Below, one piece after another: positions 11,398-21,117 of a stretch of 64,000 nt of DNA (position 1 is the stretch's first letter; each line of letters begins with the position of its first letter). Below the pieces are notes generated by a model. That model saw only the letters and a list, made by a program, of their open reading frames with translations, made no database searches and was not told where the DNA came from. The DNA comes from Basidiobolus meristosporus CBS 931.73 (taxonomy: Eukaryota > Basidiobolomycota > Basidiobolomycetes > Basidiobolales > Basidiobolaceae), in assembly GCA_002104905.1 (NCBI GenBank), contig MCFE01000017.1, positions 1 to 64,000 of the forward strand, written 5' to 3'. The position numbers and the translations under genes were made by a program.

Positions 11398-12618
11398 ATG
11401 CTAGACCCACAAGGCGAGCTCGCTCTCACTTTCGATAATGTATTAAAGACGCTGACTTGTGGAAGTTGTAACAAACCATTTATTCACCCGGTCACCTTGG
11501 ACTGTGGCAATACGCTATGCTTAGCTTGTCTTCCAGAAACCCTGGACAGCTCATCGAAGCACTGCAATCCACACGGCACCCATGTGGATGTGACCCTGGC
11601 GAAGCTAACCAAGATATGTCTTGAGACCGAAATCAAGGCGCTCGAGCCAACTATATCCAACAGCGAAGAGTCACCAGAAACACGATTCTCCAAATTGTAT
11701 GACTTGCTCTCGCTTGAATTTGAATGCCAGATATGCTACCAGATATTCCACGAGCCTGTAACTACAGTATGCGGGCACACGTTCTGCTACGAGTGTCTCT
11801 TACGCACACACGACCACAACTCCAGTTGCCCCATGTGTAGGCACCAGCTGGATTATTCCGAAATAAGCCGATCATCCATCAACTTCACTCTGAGCAGGCT
11901 GGTGAGTTTGTGCTTACCCGAGGTAGTCCTGGAGCGAAAACGGCAACTTGACCAGAATGCCATGAACGAGCACAACGAGGTGCCACTCTTTGTGTGCTCC
12001 CTGGTTTTTCCCGGGATGCCTTGCCAGCTTCACATATTCGAGCCCAGGTACCGGCTAATGATCAGGAGGATCATGATGACCAGAACGCACCAATTTGGGA
12101 TGCTGCTTGCCGGGAAGAATGGGAAACCATTTGTTGAGTACGGGACGATGGTGAGGATTAAATCCATCGATGCCTTGCCTGACGGCAGGTCTCTGATCCA
12201 AACCATTGGCTTGTATCGATTCCGGGTATTGAATCATTCCAGTCACGATGGTTACTTCATTGGGGGAGTTGAGCGTATCTCCGATGATCCGGTTATTCCC
12301 GCCAATCCAACCCCGAATTCCACACAAGTCACCACCGTGGAAGAGATGGTGGACACGATAAAGTGCTTCATCAACACTCTAAGAAACGGGTCGGCGCCCT
12401 GGCTCTTGCAGCGATTAGACAAAACCTATGGAGCCATGCCAAGCCAGCCGGAGGAGTTTTCATATTGGGCGGCGAGTATCATCCCCATAGAGGAATACGA
12501 GAAATACAAGCTTCTTACCACCACCAACACAGAATTACGACTACGGATGATCCTCCACTGGACCCAACGATTCAAGGAGCAATGGTGGTTTTCGTGTGGC
12601 GGGTGTGCGACCATGTGA
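11398..12618 (+). CDS. Double RING finger plus LON domain protein (LONRF-like), copy B
   Basis: Tandem paralogue of the gene at 9490, 406 aa, single exon, same strand. The order is the same: first finger (CGSC, CGNTLC, ACLP), second complete RING (CQICYQIFHEPV, CGHTFCYECL, CPMC), then a LON-like domain (VPLFVCSLVFPGMPCQLHIF onward) and a Cys-rich end (CGGCATM). In the first finger the zinc-binding His of CGHxxC is replaced by Asn (CGNTLC), so finger 1 is degenerate here while finger 2 is intact. The linker between fingers is shorter than in copy A. Probably an E3 ligase; the division of labour between copies is unknown. Confidence 0.85.
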   Translation: MLDPQGELALTFDNVLKTLTCGSCNKPFIHPVTLDCGNTLCLACLPETLDSSSKHCNPHGTHVDVTLAKLTKICLETEIKALEPTISNSEESPETRFSKLYDLLSLEFECQICYQIFHEPVTTVCGHTFCYECLLRTHDHNSSCPMCRHQLDYSEISRSSINFTLSRLVSLCLPEVVLERKRQLDQNAMNEHNEVPLFVCSLVFPGMPCQLHIFEPRYRLMIRRIMMTRTHQFGMLLAGKNGKPFVEYGTMVRIKSIDALPDGRSLIQTIGLYRFRVLNHSSHDGYFIGGVERISDDPVIPANPTPNSTQVTTVEEMVDTIKCFINTLRNGSAPWLLQRLDKTYGAMPSQPEEFSYWAASIIPIEEYEKYKLLTTTNTELRLRMILHWTQRFKEQWWFSCGGCATM

Positions 12619-12790
12619 GGATTTAATTGGATTTTTGCTTCTACATTGTGTTTATATTCATTCGGACTGCATTGTAAAGAGGGGTAGCTATTGATAGACT
12701 GATGCCGACGAGATGAGCGCATGTATGTTAGTATGTATTTACACCAAAAGATGATCAGCAGTATGTACACTAGCTAAATAAATGCTCGAT

Positions 12791-14398
12791 CTACTCTAAA
12801 CGCAGCATCTCCAGTGACTTGATGATTGTTTCCATAGTTTCTTTAACCACTTGGCGCTCTTCACCATACTCATACACGTCTTGAGGCGGAGAAGTGCAGA
12901 TGTCTGGTACGACTCGAAGCTTGCTTGGTTCTTCCGGTGATAGTTCACCTTGATCATTGGTTGTGAGTGGCTTCAAAAAGGGGTCCTGTTGATAGAGCTT
13001 CTGGTGGCGCATGGTTATATGCTCCAACTCTCTTAAAAAATCAAGCGATTGTTGCTGAATTGTTTGCGTGAGACGAGCGTTTTGGATGTTCTGAACAAGC
13101 AGGTTCCTATAATCGAGTTCCCCTGCGGTTGGTCCGGGGCAGTTCGGATGTGGTGTAGGCTCAGGTAGGTGGTCAAAACCGCCATTGGCGATTGATGTGG
13201 GATCGAGCCTGTTCTTTTTGCAATGTTCACAACGAGCAGAATTTCTGCCTTTTCTCTCGGCCTCCGTGGTGACCCTCTGCAGCTCCTCGGCCAAGCTATC
13301 CCGTTGTCGCGTGGTTTCTTCCAATTCAAGCGTGAGCATAATGCCATTCTCCTCCAACTCGATGAGATTCTCTTGGATCTTGGAAAGCTCCTCTTGAGTG
13401 TGGTGTAGATTTTCCATAACTAGTTCGATATCGGTTTCGCGCGCATACGAATAATTTCGCTGGGAAGAGAAATCAGTTCTGCCAGATAGGTGATTCCGCA
13501 CCTCCTCGTCCTCCAACGAAAATGGCGATTCGGTCAGAATTCTTTGGCCGTGTGCATCTAAGAACCAACTCTCCTGCGAATCGACCCTGAGGCTCGAGCC
13601 CTTGTTTGAAGGTGACAACAAAAGCTCGTTCACTGCCTCCGAATCTGTGAGCTCCCCTTCTGGCACCTCAAGCTGATCAGCCAATTGTTCATTCTTGGTC
13701 TGAAGCTCAAGGACCTTGTCGACCAATTGCTGATTTTCGTGGACCAGATTCATTATCTTCGAGCAGAACTTGTCGAGAGTGAATTTGGAGTCTGCAGTAT
13801 CCTCCTCTTCTGTCAGCTCTGTTTGAAATTGAAAGAAATCTGGGATCTGGGAGTGCAAGTGGCGTAGCAGATTGGTGGTTTCCTCATTAAGTTGCTGCAA
13901 ATGATCGATGTCTTGAACTGCTTCGACCAGCTGACTCTGAAGCGCCTTGATATACTGGCTTTTCTCATGAAGTTCCTCGGTCTCCTGTAATTGGAGTTGC
14001 GTCAGCCGAAGTTCAAGCTCCTCTTTTTTGTGACGCTCCTTGTCTGCCTCTCGTTTGTATCGCTCCTTCTCGAGGAGGGCTGATTGTAACGTCTTTTGCA
14101 CAAGTCCTCGTATGTCTAGCTCGGGTGCCGATTTCTTCTGCAGCTCACCTTTTAGCTGCTCTACTGTAGCACGACATTTCGACAATTCTTGAAAAAGACG
14201 TTCAACTTCTTCTGCGGTGTGAGGGGCGCCTGTACGAGTTGCAACTGCTAAATCTATACACTCAGAAGCAGAATGGTCGGGTGAGTTCAAACGAGAGAGC
14301 GAAGGAGTATTGCATTTCTTCTCTTTGGAGACCTGTTCCAGAGATGCAGAAGAGCTTGGCATAGAAGAGGGTGACTGTTCGGGCTCAGTTGATGTCAT
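12791..14398 (-). CDS. Coiled-coil protein of unknown function
   Basis: 535 aa, single exon, ATG at 14398. The first 55 residues are Ser/Pro-rich and disordered. Two long heptad-rich regions follow (about residues 63-255 and 320-390), rich in Glu, Lys, Gln and Leu, separated by an acidic Ser-rich linker. A short CEHCKK pair with a later HPNC could bind a metal but fits no named finger. The C-terminal 100 residues contain another helical stretch ending in SLEMLRLE. The architecture resembles golgins, Rab effectors or cytoskeletal adaptors, but no family signature is visible and I do not assign a function. It is convergent with the RING-LON pair. Confidence 0.6.
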   Translation of the reverse strand: MTSTEPEQSPSSMPSSSASLEQVSKEKKCNTPSLSRLNSPDHSASECIDLAVATRTGAPHTAEEVERLFQELSKCRATVEQLKGELQKKSAPELDIRGLVQKTLQSALLEKERYKREADKERHKKEELELRLTQLQLQETEELHEKSQYIKALQSQLVEAVQDIDHLQQLNEETTNLLRHLHSQIPDFFQFQTELTEEEDTADSKFTLDKFCSKIMNLVHENQQLVDKVLELQTKNEQLADQLEVPEGELTDSEAVNELLLSPSNKGSSLRVDSQESWFLDAHGQRILTESPFSLEDEEVRNHLSGRTDFSSQRNYSYARETDIELVMENLHHTQEELSKIQENLIELEENGIMLTLELEETTRQRDSLAEELQRVTTEAERKGRNSARCEHCKKNRLDPTSIANGGFDHLPEPTPHPNCPGPTAGELDYRNLLVQNIQNARLTQTIQQQSLDFLRELEHITMRHQKLYQQDPFLKPLTTNDQGELSPEEPSKLRVVPDICTSPPQDVYEYGEERQVVKETMETIIKSLEMLRLE

Positions 14399-14904
14399 CA
14401 GAAGTTCATTACTGGTTCAAGAGAAAACACAAAGTGAGGAAGAAAATTTCCACCCATTTTCAACTGGGAAAAAATAAGCGATTTTCGGCGGTATGTAATA
14501 TATAATAGGTTCTTCATTCCCTTCCTGTATTCATAAATGATTCCATCACACAAGCAAACATCACCTCCAAAACCCATCTCACTCTCCCCCAAACCTCCTA
14601 TAGGACAATGCTAGGTAACACGGAGGCTATTCATGATTGGCCCACATTGACTGCTATAGACTAATATGGATCTGATGCTACAATCTGCAGGTGTTCAATA
14701 ATATCCAGGTGTTACACACAAACAGGCCAACAATAGTCTACCTCGGCCGTTGGATCAATCTGGGTTTCGAAATGCGAAATAAGGTAGTGTGCTCTCAACT
14801 TTATTGACTATGGACACATTGTCACGTTCTGAATATCGCTTGGCACAAAGGTGGGCATTAAATATACAATGAAGCAGTTTTGTGAACATAGAGGGAGATT
14901 CAAT
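14399..14904. other. Intergenic region, upstream of the coiled-coil gene
   Basis: About 500 bp between the start of the coiled-coil gene and the 3' end of the VTT-family gene, both minus. It is AT-rich with a TATTATATATTA-like stretch (reading the minus strand) around 14498-14510 that could serve as the promoter. No other element was seen. Confidence 0.35.
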
Positions 14905-15936
14905 TTAATCCAGCTCACCCGAGGAAAGGAATCCGACTTGCTCGTGTTTCTCTTCCACACTCCCGCTCTTGTTTCTCTTCCTGGTCACTATGCTTACAAA
15001 GATAGGTACTGCTGATATCAAGAATAGCTTCCCCATAAACCGAGAGTCCAGTATGTCCGATATGGATTCCACTTCGGAAAGCATCTGGCCTGCTTCGACC
15101 GTAACGAAAGTGTAGGGGAGGATCCCCAGCATACATGTTACGAAGAAAATCCATACAGGTACACCAACAAAAGGCGAGATGATATTAATGAGCCTATGTC
15201 CGAAAGTTTGTTAGTGGAGGCTTTACTCTGAATATGAATGCAAGAAGCCATACCAGTATGGTGAGAGAGGGAAGAGTCGGATGGTCAGTAGGTAGAGGAA
15301 CAAAGACGAGCGGTTACTCTCTATTTGGTAGCGAAAGCTTGCCAAATGGTTGGGTATGTACCGCTCTAAAATATCCCGGCCAGCTATATAAAACATATAA
15401 TAGCACATTGTCGAGCCTAAAGCGGCGAGGAAGCAAAGCAGCGGAAGACTGCTCATGCCGTAAAGTGCTCCGGCAATTAAATTCTACAAGAAAGACTTTG
15501 TTACAGAGAGTACCCAAAAAAGTTCGAGGACGCTTGAGTATACCATAAGAATAGAGCCAGGGACACAAAAGGTCTGTTTCCACAGGTATAGAAGTGAGAA
15601 AATAACCAGAATCCTGCACTGGCCCCCATTGGTCAGCATGTATTCTTTTAGCACTTCAACATCATATTTTGCATCCTTTAGTGTCGCAGGAACTCGCAGC
15701 CCCGGAATGTTTGTAATCAACAACAGAATGCACAGCACACTCAAGATGGCCAGACAAATTATGCTGGCAGCACGGACCAAGACGCTCTTGTTGAAATGCT
15801 GGTGGTTAGTAGCGGAAGGGAGGGCCGAACAACTCGACCCCGCTTCCAACTCATTGGAATTAACACGTTGCAATGCCCCATTCATTTTACCGACAGTTGT
15901 TTGTTCTCGGAACTGTCGCAAAATTCTCAAGAGCAA
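14905..15936 (-). CDS. TMEM41/VTT-family membrane protein (DedA superfamily)
   Basis: Multispanning ER membrane protein of the TMEM41A/B type; TMEM41B is a known phospholipid scramblase needed for autophagosome formation and lipid mobilisation. CDS exons: 15936-15544, 15483-15254, 15193-14905 (303 aa). The first junction restores KQTFCVPGSILM-NLIAGALYG, the VTT signature; the second gives SPYW-LINIISPFVGVP. Later RLFPLSPYW and a helix with LGILPYTF match the re-entrant-loop core. The N-terminal 45 residues are polar, followed by a first helix around VRAASIICLAILSVLCILLL. An alternative start Met lies at 15882. TMEM41A- versus B-type cannot be decided by eye. The gene is divergent from the Snf5-like gene. 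Confidence 0.85.
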
Positions 15937-16641
15937 ACGGGCAACGGCCTAAAGCAAGAGAGCTACGTGCCAAATGAAATTGACAACTTCCCCGATAACC
16001 GCCTATTTAAGTATTTACAGGTTTTCAAATGGCATAATTATCCTTGTAACCTAATCTCAAAAAATTCATTGGGAAATATATCAAGCTTAGTGGAGGGAAG
16101 GCTAGCGCCTACTTGGAAACGCGATTACGGTTGGCTGAAACAATCACTGTTGGTGATAAACTGGTGAATTCTGGGCTTGTTCGCAAGAGAGTGATATTGA
16201 TCAAGGCTTTGAACATGCGACAGATACGAGTTTCACTGGCATAGTGGCGCGGCGTAGATTTCTAGATCTAACTGGCACACCAGGGAACTTTTAAATTAAA
16301 GAATCACGATATTACATTGTTTACGTAACAACCCATACTACGCACTGAACCAAGTTGATACGCGTTTGATTCCTTCTGTCTAGCTATGTCCCACCCAGCT
16401 CTCTACTTGGTGAGTGATAGCTGGCGGCTCCATAATCTGCATATTTAAGTGCAAATGCGAGTGATTGGCTTGCTTTCGAAAGGCAGAAAAAGTCACGTGA
16501 CAAGAGAGATGTTTATCGCGAAATTCCCTTACTGCCAAGTATAATATCCAAATTCGAATCACCCTGCCTGTGGTTGAGGTGTTTATGGTCACAACAAGAA
16601 GGGTATTGGGCTCAGTTTGTATATTCCATTGACAAGTGATA
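15937..16641. promoter_or_regulatory. Bidirectional promoter region of the TMEM41-like and Snf5/Sfh1 genes
   Basis: About 705 bp between two divergent starts. It contains the palindrome TCACGTGA at 16493-16500. No coding exon could be supported in it. Confidence 0.4.
16493..16500. promoter_or_regulatory. E-box palindrome TCACGTGA
   Basis: Perfect 8-bp palindrome 142 bp upstream of the Snf5/Sfh1 start codon. CACGTG is the site of bHLH proteins such as Cbf1 in yeasts; binding here is inference. Confidence 0.4.
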
Positions 16642-18553
16642 ATGAGCACGGAATCCGATAGAGTTTTACGCACTCGTGCCTCAAAAGTGGAGCCTTCCAC
16701 ACCTACGCCCAGTCGTAGCACCAATTTTACTGGTCCCTCAATGAACAACGGACATCCGATACAATCCATGCCGTTCGCCACAAACTATGCGACATTCATC
16801 AATAGCCCGATGGCCTCTACTCCTGGTCATCAGCAAACTCCAGTTGGGATGAACTCTACGCCCTCTGCGGCACTTCCCAACCTGACCCCTCGTTCCGCAA
16901 CTCAATTTATACCTTATAGTATCACTCCGACTTTTTCGGTGAATCAAAATCAAACACCTAGGTTAATGAAAACCCCTCGCGCTCCACTGATCACCCCTGG
17001 CTACATTCCTAGGACAATCTTCCCAACTAGCGCGCCTACTACCATAAGCTCAGGCAACAACATCCCAGGTAGATATAGCACGTATTCCTCACGTTTACGC
17101 GAAGGAGGCTCGAGTCTTATTGTTTCGGGTACTTTGGGGAGGCGTGTACTACGTGAGAAAGATGAAGATAGCGAGGAGGAGGAACTCGGATCTTTCTCAT
17201 CGAGTGCGAGCAAGGTGTGGAGTCGTAGACGGATCCACAAGCGACATATGAGCTAGTAAGTACAGATTAGTTTGATTGCAGATTAGATGTAATAGTAATT
17301 TCAACTAATTCTCCCAAACTTTGACTTCCAGCTCTACAGATCAACTTGAGGCGGTCGCCCAGGCTGAGGAGACACTAGTGCCTATCCGTTTGGACCTGGA
17401 CATTGATCATCAATACAAGTTGCGAGACGTGTTCTTATGGAATTTGAATGGTATGCTGCGTGTGTATGAGCTGAAAACACCATTGGCTGACTTCTTTATC
17501 GTAGAGTCGTTGTTAACACCCGAGAAATTTGCGGAGATCCTTTGTGACGAATTGGACATATCGGTCAGCGCCCACGGCAGTAATATCGTTAATTCCATCA
17601 AAGCGCAAATCCAACATTTCGAGACCGTGTTGGATCTGGATATCCCAAGCGAAGATGCCCGGGTGGTGATCAATGTAAGTTGGGGTTTCTTTGCGTCGCT
17701 GGTTTCCCGAACGTTGGATTAATCTCCCCCACTTGTAGCTTGATTTGCATGTTGGCCAGACTCACCTCAAGGACCAGTTCGAATGGGACCTCTACTCCGA
17801 CCTTTCCCCCACGACTTTCGCTAGACAGTTGACCAGTGACTTGGCGTTGGGAGGAGAGTTCGTCTCGTTGATAGCATTCGCCATCCAAGAACAGATTTAC
17901 CGCCATCGCCAAGAGCGAGTAAGCTACGCGGACGAAATGGAGGATTCGGATATGGCCCCTCCGCTAACCTCTGCATTCAGACCTATTGAGGATGCGGAGA
18001 ACTGGGCACCCAAACTTGAGATTCTCTCTGTTGAAGAGTTGGAGCGGATACTGATCGACAATGAGAGAAGTATCAGGTATGTGGGGATCTCCATTTTGTT
18101 CCTTCGGGTAATTCCTGATTTCCTTCCGATGTAGACGTCTGAGAAGAGATGCCTCGAGATTTGTCATCAATCGCCCTACCGAAATCAAGATGACCAGCAG
18201 AACCTCGTCACCTATGCCGAAAGCCAAGCCAAGATGTATGTATTGGACCCGTGATTTATGATCTGCCTACTAACGCCAGCAATCTAGTGTCAGAATACAA
18301 GACATCCCGCTTACCGGTCGAAGAACTTGAAACCTGGCGATGCCTGCATTGTGGTATTGAAGGAAGAAACACCCCACTGGTTCGACGTGGTCCAGATGGC
18401 TCCAAGGTTGGTTGCACAGTACTTCCCAGTCATCATTGCCGATTAACCTTCAACTGTTGTGTCCTCTAGACTCTTTGCAATGCGTGTGGTCTGGCTTGGC
18501 AAACCAGAGGGAAACTCCCCGAACATAGACTGAACATGTACCGGACTTCATGA
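16642..18553 (+). CDS. Snf5/Sfh1 (SMARCB1) chromatin-remodelling subunit with C-terminal GATA finger
   Basis: Core subunit of SWI/SNF or RSC complexes that anchors the remodeller to the nucleosome. CDS exons: 16642-17255, 17332-17674, 17739-18076, 18135-18235, 18288-18406, 18470-18553 (532 aa). The first 200 residues are Ser/Thr/Pro-rich. The SNF5 repeats follow: PIRLDLDIDHQYKLRDVFLW with LTPEKFAEILCDELDI, then LDLHVGQTHLKDQFEWDLYS with ALGGEFVSLIAFAI and NWAPKLEILS. A GATA-type zinc finger is assembled across the last intron (CLHC-x20-CNAC), ending LNMYRTS. ATG 16642 is the first Met (a GTG six bases earlier is not used). Snf5 versus Sfh1 is not resolved. GATA fingers on fungal members of this family are known. 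Confidence 0.93.
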
Positions 18554-18845
18554 TCCTTGCAATATTGTCTGGGTTCAGTTAGTTTTACGTCGATATTTTT
18601 CTTTCCGTTTTCGATCTTTATCCTTAATCCATCTGCCTAGACCACCATCATTTCGTTTCATGTGGATGAAATGATTGATTGAATGGTGACTCCCATACAA
18701 ATGTAAATAAATCAAGATTCTTGAATCCCGAGTGGTGTGAATTTCTTGGTCACAGCTGTCACATCATTTCGCCCATCATATTCCCATGATTCCCTCGATA
18801 CCCGCTGCATATGGATCATAGGTGACTCGGACGTGAACTTGAACC

Positions 18846-19798
18846 ATGCCTCAACCCCTAGTACCACTACCGGTATTTCAAAAGTTGAGCGAGAAGGTCT
18901 CTCGAATCTTGGGTTTAAATCCCGGGAAGTTTACGTTGCAGGGTAGGTCGTATCAAATTCTGAGGCATTGCCGCTGCTGGTTAACAGACCTGTGGGTTTT
19001 CTTCTAGGCACCAACACCTATCTGGTTGGATCTGGGCAAGACAAGATCCTGATTGACACTGGGGGAGGTGAGCTACGCTATTCCGAAGCTTTAAGCGGCG
19101 CACTGAAAGAGCTTGGCAACGCACGTATAACCAGTATCGTGATAACTCACTGGCATCATGACCACGTCAAGGGCATCCCTAGCGTGCTGGACATATGCCG
19201 CCGACAACAAAGAGATGGCCTCGTTCCTGTGTACAAACGAGTCAATCCCGAGCGGGACGACACCGCAGTAAAGTTCGAGAACATCGAGGACGGACAAACC
19301 TTCTCCGTTGAGGGAGCCACACTCACCGCGTTCCATACACCTGGCCATACAACCGACCACTTTGTATTCAAATTAAACGAGGACGACTCGTTATTTGCAG
19401 GCGATAACGTGTTAGGCCAAGGAACCACTGTTTTCGAAAATTTAAACGATTATATGAATAGTCTCCAACGCATGTTGTCTTTGGAACCGAAAGTCATCTA
19501 TCCCGGACATGGACCCGTCATTAAAGAAGGAGCGGAGACCCTGAGAGAATACATAAGCCATCGGAAAGCGAGGGAGGACCAGATTTTGTCGTGTCTGAAG
19601 CGAATCCAAACCGATCCCAGCTACAAGGAGAAATATGTCCTCCCCTCCCATCTGGTGGAGAAGATCTACGCCGGATATCCTAAAGAGATCTTCCCTGCTG
19701 CCGAAAAGATATTAACGCTGCATCTGGAAAAGTTACTCTCGGATTCCCAGGTTGTGTATAGCCAGACAAACAATTCAAAGAAGTGGTCCCTAGCTTGA
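18846..19798 (+). CDS. LACTB2-type metallo-beta-lactamase-fold endoribonuclease
   Basis: Metal-dependent hydrolase of the LACTB2 group; human LACTB2 is a mitochondrial single-strand endoribonuclease. CDS exons 18846-18942 and 19008-19798 (295 aa, close to the human 288). The short first exon ends LGLNPGKFTLQG; splicing joins it to TNTYLVGSG, recreating the conserved start of the fold. Zinc ligand motifs are visible: THWHHDHVKG, HTPGHTTDH, FAGDNVLGQG and YPGHGPV. Without the first exon one would call a wrong start at an in-frame TTG inside the intron (18968). The C-terminal helices (YAGYPKEIFPAAEK) also fit. It is convergent with the Nab3-like gene. Confidence 0.92.
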
Positions 19799-20343
19799 TG
19801 TCAACGAAGGAGCCCCAGTGGTACCTCGATCAGTTGCAATAAAAAGATATGGTGTCTCCACGTCTGCTCTCAACCAAATTGGTCATCACTGTTCGCAGCT
19901 TGGTTGGCAGTGGTAATCTGTGGTGAGCATTTAATTACTGGAAGATGAACAAGCCAAGTGTACATGACATCTCTATGTACAAAGTAAACACTCGTACACA
20001 ACTCATCGCTTGAATTCACATACGCTAAAGTATGGTTCTTTTTTCGTAGACTTTAATGTTCTATAGCACTGCTTCGTGATGCCTTGTAGTTGATGTAATG
20101 CCTATTCACATGGTAAGGGAATATCGAAGAAACTTGCGAAACCATACTGTGCAACTTTCGAGTGCATCACGGGAGCCACCTGTTGACAATAAGCTACCAC
20201 ACAATGTACGTCTTTCGGCTATGGCCTTGCAGAAACGAAGATACACACACTTACAAAGACTAGAATGATTAAAATAAAGCAAAATGAATGTGATATGGGA
20301 TGGAGCAAGATCAAGAGCTCGAGGTGCACTCAAACGCCCAACT
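19799..20343. other. Convergent 3' intergenic region
   Basis: About 545 bp between the ends of the LACTB2-like (plus) and Nab3-like (minus) genes. AATAAAA at 19839-19845 may be the polyadenylation signal of the plus-strand gene. Nothing else was recognised. Confidence 0.35.
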
Positions 20344-21086
20344 TCACTTCGATCCATTCAGCATTCCACCACCTTGGTAATTTTGCAATTCCCGTAACTT
20401 CGATAACAACTCATTCACGGACTGATTGACATTTCCTGGTGCATTAGACACGGGTGCACTTATAGTGGGCCGAGACACGGAGCTAGTAACAGTGCCACTT
20501 ATAATCACTGAAGGAGACTCTGGCTCTCTCACATATGCTGGGCCATTACTAGTTCCATGTCCTTGATAATCCTCCCTATTGTTATCCATGTGCTGGCTTC
20601 TGTATGGTCCTCCAGAAACATTATTTCTTAACCGAGGGTCTGACAACGCAGGTCCTGGTCTATTACCACCACTTTGTATCCCAGTCGGAGCATAACTATT
20701 TTGTCCTGGTTGGTTCGGACTTCCACTCATGTACTGTTGCTCTTGAGTTCTCACTGATGTGTTTGGACCAGAGCTCCCCCTCAATCGAGGGTCTGCCTGC
20801 TGCTGTGTAGTTAACACTGACTGTGCACTATATGGAGTGATTGAACTACTACTTTGCGTGCTCGATGAGCTTGTCACTGGTTGCCCTGGTTGATTGGAAG
20901 TCATATAAGAGGTGGCCTGGTGTGGCTCATAAGTGTGAGTAGATACACTGGCTGTTGCTCCACGAAGGCGTGGATCAACAATGGGTGGAGAGGTTGACGA
21001 TATATTGGAGCTTACCCCTTGCGAGACACCACTGTTAGAATTGGCTGGAGTCAAGTTCTGGTTAAATGGTGCCTGTGGGGCAGGTT

Positions 21087-21117
<31 letters not shown>

